The translations under genes and the position numbers were made by a program. DNA of 64,000 nucleotides from Spirometra erinaceieuropaei (lineage: Eukaryota; Platyhelminthes; Cestoda; Diphyllobothriidea; Diphyllobothriidae): NCBI GenBank assembly GCA_902702965.1, contig CACRXP010000168.1, positions 924,682 to 988,681 of the forward strand, written 5' to 3'. The notes beneath the pieces are model-generated. The model did not search any database, had not been told where the DNA came from, and worked only from the letters and a program-made list of their open reading frames with translations. This document shows positions 34,262-45,324 of this stretch, one piece after another. The number at the start of each line of letters is the position of its first letter. The first letter of the stretch is position 1.

Positions 34262-35180
34262 AGCAGGCGACATATATATCAGCAGGCAACATGTATCAAA
34301 AATGGTGATTACTTAGGGTTAGTTATTTATGTCTAAGATGGGATTTTGACTAGCAAAATATAATTATGCGTACAATTTCAGGTATAGAAAGACTATGGCT
34401 CCTGCACAAGGTCAGTATATCCTGCAAAATTCGCTTTGACAACCTGTTGTCCATTTTGTGAAACATTGTATTATCGTTTATTCCTATGTTCTGCATGTCC
34501 TTTTAGCTATGAAATTGTGATCTGATCTTGGATTGTGAAAAATCTGCCCGGTGTCTGACTATGGATTACAAGGAAACTGATCGTTAACAGCCACATTAAC
34601 AGGCCGCAAGTTTTTCGCAGTCACGTTCTAGCTTTGAGACGCATTGTAATGAACGAGAAGACAGGTTTTCGAAATTACAATATGTACCGGACCTAATTTT
34701 TGGCAAGCGCTCCTGTCCGTCAAGAAGGCCTCGAAAACTGTCCAGCGTCTGCTAGCATCAGTTTAAGTTATAAGCTACAATGACCAAAGGAACCCATTTG
34801 CAACAACAGGATGCCAAAAATACACCAGAGTAACAGGATGGCACGAAACCGTTTCCGCGATCCGGCGTAGTTCACGTTTGAACAAATAAACCGCAAGAGA
34901 AGAAAGATGACATACAATGTGAAGGACTAAATGCGGATCATCTGTCGGTAGATGGCGTTGGCTGTTAGCATATGGTTCCATCGACGGTATTCAGCCATTC
35001 TTTCAAGTTTGAAGAGGAAAACATCGGCCACAAACTGAAGAACTTACAGTATTTATGACTCGCTGATCATTCTTACGGAATTCTTGTGCACGTACAGTCA
35101 TTTGTAGGTGTATCAAACACCAGTCCTGTTAACGGTGTAATCGCATATCGGCTGAGCGAGTGTCAGTAATAATGGGCACT
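34262..35180. other. No recognisable gene
   Basis: No domain, repeat match or RNA feature noticed before the PLE2 left arm. Confidence 0.45.
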
Positions 35181-35257
35181 TGGGTTAGCAAAAGTAAGAG
35201 ATCCGGGTCGGTAATCTGAGGAGAATGAATTGCTCACCGGGTCGGAGGACTTTTCTG

Positions 35258-35300
35258 GCTGACGTTTAGAAGAGCTGTGTCTGCTCTCCATTGTCAAAGC
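35258..35300 (-). ncRNA. Hammerhead-like motif, inactivated copy (PLE2 5' arm)
   Basis: Minus-strand GCT, TTGACAA, T, stem II, then TAAAC where GAAAC is expected, GTC, AGC. G12 of the catalytic GAAA is T here, so this copy should be dead even if the family is active. Confidence 0.5.
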
Positions 35301-35387
35301 GTCAAGTGAAAAAAATCGATCAGCATTATTAAATAGACTGCCGCATTAGTTGGTCCTGGGCTGATGATGAAAAATCTGCCTACTTAA

Positions 35388-36410
35388 ATAAACAAAAGCC
35401 TGGCAAAACTCGGAACGAATGGAGCAATCACAGCTAAAGATTGGTTTCTTATGAAACCCTCTGACTCTGCCACTGCGCGGTTTTACGGTCTTCTGAAGGT
35501 ATACAAAGCTAACATACCTCTTAGACCCATCGTCTCCCTACGTGGTACTCCTACATACGGTTTGGCAACATGGGTGTTTGCTCGTCTTAAGTTCCTGGCA
35601 GAAGGATCGCCAACAACAGTGGCCTCTGTTAATCAGTTCCTTCAACGTTTAAAACATCTGAAACTAGAGCCAGATGAATCCATGGTATCGTTTGCTGTCG
35701 TTTCACTTTTTACCTCCATTCCACAACAACTAGCGATTGACGTTGTGAGACAACTCCTGGTTGATCGCTACAACGAGAGCGACAATCCCCTGAAGACTGA
35801 ACATCTCATGGAGCTCTTACGCTATTGCCTAAAAACAAATTTCACCTTTGGTGGACAAATGCATGAAGAAATCAAAGGCACCCCTATGGGCTCCCCCATA
35901 TCAGGGCTGATGGCTGAAGTGGTTCTTCAACGGATAGAACACTTGGTGTTCACCAAGTATCAACCAAAGTTTTGGGCTCGTTACGTCGATGACACCTTCG
36001 CTATTGTCAGATCATCTGACGTGGAGCACCTTAAAGAATTACTGAACTCGGTTGACCAGAATATCCAATTCACGATGGAAGCCGAAACAAACAACCAACT
36101 TTTCTTCCTCGATGTCCTTGTGCGTCGTAGTGCAACTGGACAATTACAAACTACCGTTTTCATAAAAGCCACAAACACAAGACAAATACTGCACTTCAAC
36201 AGCAATCACCCCCTCTCTCACAAACGCAGCTGTGTCCGTACTCTGTTCCAAAGAGTTGAAACACACTGCAGCACACCAGCCGACAAAAGAGTTGAACGAC
36301 AGTATCTGCATGATCTCTTTCGAACCAATGGATACCCAAGCCACTTCATCAAGCAAAGCAAGCGCCGAGTGAACAGACGACGGCCACAAGAAAAACCACC
36401 CGAAGTCTAG
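35388..36410 (+). pseudogene. PLE2 reverse transcriptase (5'-truncated, motif A Asp lost)
   Basis: The main frame from the ATG at 35451 has 319 codons. Homology begins upstream at 35388 (INKSLAKLGTNG, then AITAKDWFLM), right after the inverted arm. Motifs by residue from 35451: FYGLLKVYK 11-19, RPIVSLRGTPTYG 25-37, motif A FAVVSLFTSIP 81-91, motif B GTPMGSPISG 143-152, motif C RYVDD 177-181, then LFFLDVLV, the SHKRSCVRTLFQRV block and NGYPSHFIK. In Penelope RTs motif A normally has Asp where this copy has Ala82, a single-base change from Asp, so polymerase activity should be lost although the frame is open. The N-terminal several hundred residues of a full PLE are missing. It ends at TAG, 36408-36410. 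Confidence 0.93.
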
Positions 36411-37053
36411 AGGGCTATTCCTTACATAAAAGGAGCCTCCGAGGCGGTTTAAAGACTGCTACAACCCGCCAGGGTAGGTATTGCCCATCGACCCCAAGCA
36501 ACAATTCGTTGCTGTTTGATGCAACCCAAAGACATACTGCCACCCACTGAAACCTCAGCAGTTGTCTATCAAATACGTTGTAAGGATGGAGACTGCAACT
36601 ACGTTGGGAAAACCGGGCGGAAATTGCAAACTGGCGACACGGAGACTAGACCCAAACTCACAGCTTGCGGCTCACATCGGGGAAACTGGTCACAGTTTTG
36701 ATTTTCAAGGAGCAGCCGTCTTAGGCAGGGGTAACTCAAGGACTGAGCGTCTCACACTTGAGGCTTGGTACTCAGATGCCAACTCCATCAACAGGCATCT
36801 AGACCTTCCTTCGGCCTATAAAGTCCTACGTCACTGCATACACCGTGACGAAGGCAAGACAATCACACAAAGCCTAAGAATGCCGAGCAAACACGGCCTG
36901 TCGACCACTTCACCCAAAAGGGAAACGCAAACGCTACCAACCCCAATTGAGGTGACGACACGTATTACAGGAGGCCACCAACATTCACAGGCGACGGCCA
37001 GTAGGCCAAGGCAGCGAGAGAAGAAAAAAATCGATCAGCCCAGGGCCAACTAA
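36411..37053 (+). pseudogene. PLE2 GIY-YIG endonuclease (frameshifted)
   Basis: After the RT stop come the linker (VGIAHRPQATIR-like, about 36475-36510) and the frame starting near 36516: PKDILPPTETSAVVYQIRC (GIY half), CNYVGKTGRKLQ (YIG half, intact Gly). A short deletion of about 20 nt relative to PLE1, removing the RLQEHKA block, shifts the frame. The rest continues in the frame ending at 37053: RRLDPNSQLAAHIGETGHSF, then LEAWYSDANSINRHLDLPSA and a basic tail (RPRQREKKKI) running into the 3' arm. The deleted block contains conserved residues, so the nuclease is inactive. Confidence 0.88.
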
Positions 37054-37098
37054 TGCGGCAGTCTATTCAAAAAAGCTGATCGATTTTTTCACTTGACG

Positions 37099-37141
37099 CT
37101 TTGACAATGGAGAGCAGCCCCAGCTCTTCGAAACGTCAGCC
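37099..37141 (+). ncRNA. Hammerhead-like motif, U3-A8 variant (PLE2 3' arm, sense)
   Basis: GCT (37099-37101), TTGACAA (37102-37108), T, stem II GGAGAGC (37110-37116) pairing with GCTCTTC (37124-37130) across a 7-nt loop, GAAAC (37131-37135), GTC (37136-37138), AGC. Stem I is GCT/AGC, and stem III would be the minimal A-CG-U or an intermolecular ACGU palindrome. Core deviations from the hammerhead are C3 to U and G8 to A (a co-change that keeps the pair) and one extra U before stem II. This is the cleanest copy of the motif. Confidence 0.6.
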
Positions 37142-37215
37142 AGAAAAGTCCCCCGATCCGGTGAGCAATTCATTCTCCTCAGATTACCGACCCGGTTCTC
37201 TTACTTTTGCTAACC

Positions 37216-38335
37216 TGAGCTGTCTATTTTGTTCCTTCACCTATACCATTAGCTATTAGCCGCATCTCATAAGTGATTTTTTTTCTCCTGATTTTCATTT
37301 TGGGCTTAGGCAGCAGACAACGCGACACAGGTCTCCGGGTCAGCTAACTAATTGTTTTATTCAAATAATTAAAAAAATGGTATTGCAGTAGCCATCTCCA
37401 TGATTTCCCTGATTACGGTAATTGAAGTCTCCTGTGCCCTTTCTAATATAACGTGGTAAAAATTAAATTTACATTCAAATGGATCATCATAGCGTTCCAA
37501 TCTCCGTTTTAGCACATCTAACTGCTGATTTTTTGATGCGCATATTTCCAATCACCGGCAGAGAATATTTGCCACTTAAAAGTGAATGTCACAACGCAGT
37601 TGGCTTTCCATGCGCTTTGATAATGCTTGAAAAAAAATGTCCCAATTTAAATATATGAGTTGCCTCAGTATATTCCGGCGTTTTGCACGAATCAGCGATA
37701 TGAATTGCAACAGAATGCTAATGTTAATGAGTTGCTAAGCCGGTTGGCAACCACGGATGCCAGAAGGTACTGGAAATGGAGTTAAGTCAGTCTGTGTTTA
37801 TCAGTTACGAGAAAGTGTTTGTAATAAGCGTTTTGTCTAAATAACTGATTTGTGAGTCGTATTCACTCTTCTGAATCCCCAAGTTTTATATCGAAGGAAT
37901 TCACGGTTATTGACCAACGTCCGCAACATAGCCATCGACAAACAAGTAGGATTTTGGTTTTGGTAGCTTTTTCATTTCCTTAGAAATTAACAACGAACTT
38001 GGAGTAGATCAATATATTTAAGGCCTATAGGCTCAGACTTAAGTTTTCATTTACGAATATTTGGGCCGATGTCTATCAATCACAGCGCATAGCCGCGTAA
38101 TATTCATTAAATGCCGACAGGCTGCTAGTAGTATACTGTAGGGTAAGACATTTCCATTCTTACAACAAAAGTACTAGCAAAAAGCCTACACACACGTGCT
38201 TCTTTGATGTTTTGCCGCTGCATGGCGTAAGTACGAGTGTTTCGGCTCGTCAGTGGGCCTCCAGCATTCCCCGTGTGTGTTCTGGTAGATACTTGTAAGG
38301 TTAACAATGTGGCTCAAAGCCAATGCTTAATTTTA
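37216..38335. other. No recognisable gene
   Basis: AT-rich, short frames only. Confidence 0.45.
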
Positions 38336-38339
38336 TGAA

Positions 38340-38835
38340 CACTATATAGTTTCCCATTTATACTGTGGAGAAATATATGGTTTTTCGTAAGCGTAAATGA
38401 TACAGCTTGTAGTTTAGGAACCCTGAATGCAAATGAAACAGCCGCTTTGGTTTAAAATTATTTGGGATTAGGAAAGGTTTTAAAAAATCGAAATAAACTT
38501 ATCCTTGGAGTTTAAAATTGGAAGAAAGCGTAGTTCCCTACTGAATGAGCAGAATGCTGAATGATTTTATGCATGTTTTCTATGAGATACAATTGAATTT
38601 TTAAGGGCATAGGAAATCAATGAAAAAAATGCATGCTAAGTTTGCAGCCATTTTTTACAGAGTATGGTTTTTTGATGCAGCTAAAAAGAAGTTTGTTCGA
38701 AGGTCAGTGTCCTGGGGTAACTAAAATATTATAGGATTTTGCTGCAAAAGGATTGGTTTTACGACTCTGCTTGATTAATCTTTAGGACAATAAACGGCAT
38801 TTCGGAATTTCTTTTGGCCAACTTACTGTAGGTCG
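38340..38835. repeat. Family A repeat, copy with right arm
   Basis: 38350-38610 matches 1150-1411 of copy 1 (gagaaatatatg, ggaaccctgaatgcaa, then tgaatttttaagggca). From about 38720 to 38825 it matches the reverse complement of the copy 1 left arm (gctgcaaaaggattggtttt against gctgcatgatgattagtttt, and ttgattaatctttaggac). This shows the family has two inverted outer arms. The left half is missing. Confidence 0.6.
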
Positions 38836-38839
38836 TTAA

Positions 38840-41800
38840 TAATAAGAATAGCATAATTTTACCAGTCCTTTTGCAAAGCTTCTAAGTATTTTGAGGCATA
38901 AAACGTGCTATAAAGACAGCCAGCATGTTAATCTCCTAAATGAACGAATGAGGACACAAGAGGATGTCTGCAACTCGATGCAGGCATCTTAGGTACTTCT
39001 GATTACTACCGGCGAAATGCTTGTGGACATTTCTATATGAGCAAAAAGTGTGCGAATTTCAAACATGTTAGTTATTAGAAATTCATTCCGGTGGAAATCC
39101 ACAAACTCGTATGTCTTAAAATGGCTTTAGCGTGCGTGCAACCGCCTTCCGAATACCAAATCATATGTATTTAGCGCAGTATCGTAACTGTCGTTGGTGT
39201 AGTTTGCCGTCCGTCACGTAATCAAAAGAAATCTTTGGCCATCCTGGACGTCTTTCTGAAGTCATCTAAAACAAAAGTCGTCTAACAGTCACAAGCAATA
39301 TATCATTGGCTGGTAACCTACCCTGACATTCATTGTAATCTTGACAAATGGCCAACTCGCCCAGTGGCCCGTCACTTTAAAAACAGAAAAAACCTATGCG
39401 ACTGCTTCCACCTCAACTACTCAGCCTATCGAATGATTATGTTAAATGCCGCTTTCGAGGGCAAATCGGAGTAGTGAACCGCATGAACCGACAAACCAGA
39501 TTAATTTCTATAAAGGTCTGTCTCCCAATGTACTGAAAACGAGATACCTATATAAACAGATGTGCGAAGATCCGTTGTAAGTAAAGATGCCTATTTATTT
39601 GGGTAGTCGATATCTCCAAAGAGTGCCGCAAATACCCGCCAAATGGACAGCAAACTAGCGCCTTTTTGGAAACGCTATTATTAACTGTGTGCTCGGAACT
39701 CCTGCTCGCCCTACTGGATTCATTTTTGCAGTAGACTTTTCCAAATATAATTAAAGAAGATTCCGCGAACTTTAAATAGCGCGTTGCTTTGGAAATCACG
39801 ATTGAGATATCTTCATTCTGTGGCTACTGGTAAAACTAGTAGTGACGTTTACCAGTCTAAACAGGCAGTGGTATGCGACCGCAAGGACATGTACACGCAA
39901 ATGTTCCTTTTGTGGTGAAACAATGTCTGCTTAAAAAAATATCTGATTTTTGGTCTTCAATATAACCGGATTATGAATTAAACGGATAGAATACAGTATG
40001 CTATGGGATAGACATCAATGTTTTGCATTGGGTATGACTGTGCAATTAATTTCTGTCGGTACTCCTAGTTGTCAAAAATTAGTACCACCTGCAAAATACA
40101 TTTGCGTAGTTAGAAGTTAAAGTTCCATCTGTCTGCATCCCTTTTCAAGGAATAGAATTAAGAACATTTTTGAATTACTGTCGCAAAAATTAGGAGAGCT
40201 CTAAGAAACTGGTTGTGGCTTTGGCGCCATTATCAGACAGGCAAAATTAACAGCAAATAAGAATTTATTTTAATATCCACACTATGTTTGTTCTTCTTTA
40301 GATTTACCGTGATGTGTTTCGTTTTGCAATACAGAGCCTGTGATACGGCGCGTCGTTGAAAATCTTTCCACACACAATGAACAAATTTGCCTGTGAGTCA
40401 AATTGTAGGACATGTTTTTTGTTGAATCATGATAAGACGGCATGTTTCATTTATCAGACATGCAAAGTTCAGGTATGCTGATTTTAAGTTAGGCTTCCAA
40501 ACATAAGACCTACGTCCCACCTTATATCCGGCACTAATAGGGAAGTGAATGCATCTATAAAAAATCGGGTAAACGAGGAATTTGTGCCACTTGAAAGTCA
40601 GTGCGGATACTTTAAAACCAAACTTGGGACAACGCCAAAATTGCTAATCAAATGTGCCTGAACTTCAAAGAACTTTTAAATTGCAAAAGATAAGAATTTT
40701 GTTTTAGACACGACATTCATTAAGAAATTACATCAAGATAAAATTTCATATATAATTGTCAACTCACGTTCGTCAGCAACGACATGACTTCCCTCCTTTC
40801 TACTGGTGTCGGTTTTACTTCGAACTACAATATAAAAATAGATTATGGGGAGGAAGATTTTTTCGATTTGTCCTTTGCTAGGTCCTTATTCAGAGTGGAA
40901 TTTTGACAATCTTATAAAAGTACAAACTATCTAATATAGGCAAGTAAACTGTCGCATTTCAGTCTTGATTCATCATGTTTATGTCCGCTAGACCGTTTAT
41001 TCGGGCCAGGAAATATAGGAGGTAGTATTACAAGTCGGTTTCACGATATGCCGAAAAGCAAAATCCTGTTACTAGACCTTAACCGTCAACTGGCTACACA
41101 TTTTTCGGCACGCCCAATAATATGTGCTTTTTTAAACACAACATGGTAGCCACCGACGCACCTGCTCGTTGCAAGAGGCAAATGCAGTCCTCTACACTCA
41201 CGCAACCCCATTATGATTCCTGTTGGAGTACTCTAGTGTATTTTGAGCGAAGTGCCCTGAAAGTGCTAATTGCATGTATGCGGCTTCGCAACAGTCGTCT
41301 GTGTGACTGTGTAAGCAAACACGGGTGAAGTAGTGATACGTCAACATAAATCGGGTGGGACCGCGCGCAATAATTCGAAAAAAGCTTTCACATTCCCATA
41401 GATGTTTACGAACATAGTGATGCAAAAGGCACGTAGAACATTATACGGAAACTTTTGTTCACTGACAGAAAATAATCATTGCTACACGAGGAGATATGTA
41501 AGCGCTTTGTATGCCGGTATTCTATCACACAGCGAAGTACGGGGATCTTTAAAAACGCAGATATGGACAAACCCCCTCGAGGTATGTGATTTCGACGAAA
41601 ACAGAAAGTCTGATTTGGGCAGAGGGACAAAGTGAAAAGTAACCCACAGCATGGTGACACAGTTCGTTAAAAAAACCCTATAAGGTCATCATTGGCCCGT
41701 CCAGTTCCGTCACAGTTAGAAATGAGCATAAAGACGAAGCTGCAATTTACGGTGCTGGGTGAAGGCATTAAAAGGCCCAACAGAAAACTACCAAAGTCAT

Positions 41801-42250
41801 CTATCTGTTTCCGTCAGCCTACCGGACGTGGTGAACATAACTTATGCGCAAGTAAATTTATGGAGGACAGGACGTATCATCTTTCTTGGATCATAATTTT
41901 CGTCGCAGCTCCAGAGAATGGCACAAGACCCGGAAGCGGTATCGCGTATGCCGAACGCAGTAGGTCGAAGCAGTAAAAGCGGAAAACCGACAAAAAAGGA
42001 GCGGCGACCAGACCCTCCTCCCACTTTTACCCTGGCTGCGCGTCGGAGGCGTTGGCTTTTTATGACAAACGGTGTCCTGTGTAATTGAAAAACTTTAACT
42101 CCATGTATGCTCTGCTTACCACATCTTCTTTTTATTTTGTGCCTTCTTCATGCCGTAGCTATTAATTCTCTTTCCTGTTTTCGTTTAATGCTACGTTTCC
42201 CCTAAATGATGGGTAATTGAATACTTGAGTTGTGAGTATCTCACTTTTAT
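38840..42250. other. No recognisable gene
   Basis: AT-rich. Frames at 41402-41635 and 41692-41976 are slightly longer than background, but no domain was recognised. Confidence 0.4.
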
Positions 42251-44612
42251 TGCCTGCAATAAATTTTGTATTTTCGTTATTAAATGGTTAATGTGTGCTG
42301 CCAATGATTTTCCTGCGTTTATTCCATGCGCCGATTGCTATTTCCGTGTACGCATCTTACACTTAAATAAAGATTGTTTTAAACGTTCTTTACCTTACAA
42401 AGCAACTTTAAATGAAGTGCAAGTAAGAAGATCAATAGGAAGGATGCTGGAGTATTGATTGGCATAAAATATAATAATAGACCAGTTTACACACGTTATT
42501 TTGCTGAATTTGCTTAGAGAGTCAGCATAACCGTTGCTCTTTGTGAAAACGACAAGCGAATCTCTGTTAGCTTTTAAATGCTCGTATACATGGTGTTGAC
42601 TACAAAACATAAACGCGGATTTTGAACACTGACTATTAAAATGAAAAAAGCTGCGAGTCGCCAGACTAAGAAACTTAAACATCTCAGGTGATCAGCCAAG
42701 CAATATTAACATATTTAGAAAGGTGCAAACGAGTTTGCGTCGGAAGGAGGCCTATGCGCAACATCCAAATTTATATGCAAGTGTCTGAGTACATGTTTTG
42801 TTAAAAATTTGCGGATCTCAGATTCTCCGTGAATAGGGTTAGGACAAATGACATGCATTGCATATTTAGCTATGCTTCTTTTGCGTCGAGCATATTGCCT
42901 AGAATTGAGAGAAGTGAACGGATCCAAGGGTCAACTGAAGTCAAACTGCCCTCACGTGCTGACATTCAACGTGAAGTTTGTTACAAGAAATTACTTAGAA
43001 TTTTGTTGATCAACATACGACGGAATCAATATCCTAGAGCGTGCCTTTTACTTTTAGGTAAAGCAACTTATTTTAGCGATATAACTAGACAGTAGAGTGA
43101 TGGTCGTCAATCGTCTAAGGAAAGCTGCTTGTCTCATCGTACCTAGCGGCTTAATGCGGAGCTCTGTCAGGTTGTTGCACAGCGGCTAGTAGCATACGCA
43201 GATAAGTTGCAAATGGAGGCAAATCGTCAAGTTCCACATATATTTATAAGTAAAGATGAAGAATAGTCGATGACAGAAACAATCTGTCCATTGTTCTGGG
43301 CTTTGCAATTTGTGAAAGAGTGCGTCGTCAGAGATAGTACAACAACAGAACAAGCGACAGTTACAGGGCAAGATGGAAAATCATCGAACGATGGTACAGG
43401 ACTGCCTGCAATAAATTTTGTATTTTCGTTATTAAATGGTTCATGTGTGCTGCCAATGATTTTTCTGCGTTTATTCCATGCGCCGATTGCTATTTCCGTG
43501 TACGCATCGTACACTTAACTAAAGATTGTGTTAAATGTTTTATACCTTACAAAACAACTTAAAAAGAAATACAAGTACGAATATCTATAAGAGGGATGCT
43601 GAAGCATTGATTGTCATAAACTATATTACTAGACCAAGTTAAACACGGTATTCTGTTGAATTTGCTTCGAGTGTCTGCATAACCGTTGATGTTTGTGGAA
43701 ATGACAAGCAAATCTCTATTAGCTTTTAAATGCTCGTAAACTTGGTGTTATATTTATTCTGAGGGTCTTAAATGAACCTGAAATGCGTCCATTTATACGC
43801 GTTGACTACAAAACGTATGCGTGGATTTTGGGCGCTTACCATTAGAATGAAGAAACTGCGAGCCGTCAGATTAAGAAACTTAAACAACTCAGGTAATCAG
43901 CCAAGCAATATTAACATATGCAAAAAGAGGAAAACGATTTTGCGTCGGAAGGGGGCCTATGCGCAACATCCAAATTTATATGCAAGTGTCTAAGTACATG
44001 TTTTGTTAAAAATTTGCGGATCTCAGATTCTCCGTAAATAGGGTTAGGACAAATGACATGCATTGCATATTTAGCTATGCTTCTTTTGCGTCGAGCATAT
44101 TGCCTAGAATTGAGAGAAGTGAACGGATCCAAGGGTCAACTGAAGCCAAACTGCCCTCAAGTGCTGACATTCAACGTGAAGTTTGTTACAATAAATTACT
44201 TAGAACCCTTTTGATCAACATATGACTGAGTCCATATCCTAGAACGTGCCTTATAATTTTAGAGTAAATCAACTTATTTTAGCGATATAACTACACGATA
44301 GAGGGATGGTTATCAATCGTATAAGGAAACCTGCACGTCTCATTGTACCTAGCGGCTTGATGCGGAACTCTGCCAGGTTGTTGCCCAGAGGTTAGTAGCA
44401 TACGCACATAAATTGCAAATGGAGGCAAATCGTCGAGGTCCACATGTACTTATAACTCGAAGATGAAGAATAGTCGATGAAAGAAACAATCTGTTCACTG
44501 TTCTGGGCTTTGAAACTTGTGAAAGAGTCCGTCGTCCGAGATAGTGCAACAGCGGAACAAGCAACAGTTATAGGGCCAAAGAGAAAATCATCGACCGATG
44601 GTACAGGACTCT
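42251..44612. repeat. Tandem duplication of a 1.15-1.2 kb unit
   Basis: Unit 1 is 42251-43402 and unit 2 is 43403-44612. Both start tgcctgcaataaattttgta and end near gatggtacaggac. Unit 2 has about 54 extra bases near 43748-43801 (or unit 1 a deletion). Similarity is uneven: much of the unit is roughly 10% diverged by eye, but 42734-42940 against 43939-44145 differs at only three positions. A 70-codon minus-strand frame (starting MDPFTSLNSRQYARRKRSIA) overlaps the conserved core in both units. It is not clear whether it is translated. Confidence 0.9.
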
Positions 44613-45130
44613 ATGCGTGGACGCCAGATCAATAAATCGTGTGACTGAGTCCTCATTTGAGCTCCGGGATTCAATCTATTCTCGGCTTGTTTTACTCCTG
44701 GCATGAACAATTATCTTGTTGGCTGCAAAGTTGGACTCTTGACCAATTTGGCAGGTGTGACAATTCGTCCCCTCATCACACAGGTGCCCTATGCTTGTGT
44801 ACACGAGATGCGGGCAGGTATCCAGTCTGGCCAGTGTATTTACAAAGGCAATTTTGGCCCGGAATGCGATGCAATACCCTCAATTGGTCTTGCAGATTAA
44901 ACTGGCCTTTAATCTTCTTGTCATTGCTGAGGAAAAGGGCTTAGTGCTCGTGTGACATTCCAACACCTAGTTTCGCAGCAAGGTTTTTAATCGCTTCTGA
45001 AACGTCCCTATTGTTTGGCAGAGAATGCCTAATGTTTAGTGGTTGTGAAGCATACCCTGCGATTTTTGCTTGTTTTCTAATTGCTTCTATCGCTGACCGT
45101 TGACTCCTGCACGCGTTCAAAAGCTCAGTT
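44612..45130 (-). pseudogene. Decayed PLE: RT C-terminus and GIY-YIG endonuclease
   Basis: On the minus strand from about 45130: LLNACRSQRSAIEAIRKQ (end of RT), NNRDVSEAIKNLAAKLGVGM (linker), LRVLHRIPGQNCLCKYTGQT (GIY and YIG halves, with YTG for YVG), ASRVHKHRAPV, then in a shifted frame CHTCQIGQESNFAANKIIV, HARSKTSRE, and the terminal NEDSVTRFIDLAST block. The order and spacing match PLE C-termini. One clear frameshift and stops are present. It ends exactly at the right edge of the tandem duplication (44612). The sequence is unlike PLE1 and PLE2, so it is another lineage. Confidence 0.75.
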
Positions 45131-45154
45131 TAAAAAAATAGATAAAATGATATT

Positions 45155-45320
45155 GTTAAAGACAGCAGGGCGACCGGGACAGCCATTTATGGTTTAGTAA
45201 CCCTCGTTATACTAACTTACCCAGTCCTAGGTTGCAAGAATTGCAATTCGAGATCATGCTGTTTGCTAATCAGCTTTAGCACTCTGTCATGCTGAATGTG
45301 CCCCATTACAGAGAGCCAAA
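45155..45320 (-). mobile_element. tRNA-derived SINE (diverged, shared body)
   Basis: The plus strand gttaaagacagcagggcgac then gggacagccatttatggttt is the diverged body. The head on the minus strand (about 45315-45240) has weak A and B boxes (catgacagagtgct, atctcgaattgc). It is inserted just upstream of the PLE relic. Confidence 0.5.
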
Positions 45321-45324
45321 CCCG

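Larger units (their letters stand above)
35183..37215 (+). mobile_element. PLE2: Penelope-like element with inverted terminal arms
   Basis: The arms 35183-35366 and 37034-37215 are inverted copies (RT-coding and endonuclease sequence between). The right arm is the natural 3' end. The left arm is the same sequence inverted and joined within about 20 bp of a 5'-truncated RT. This is the same architecture as PLE1 with distinct outer arm sequence, so the arrangement was formed twice. Arm divergence (several percent by eye) exceeds that of PLE1, suggesting an older copy. Each arm has a hammerhead-like motif. Confidence 0.88.

Noticed and set aside
42715..42927. The 70-codon minus frame in both duplicated units as a real gene
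   Set aside because: Its conservation is explained by the duplication. The few differences include amino-acid changes, and no domain or promoter is visible. Kept only as part of the duplication entry.
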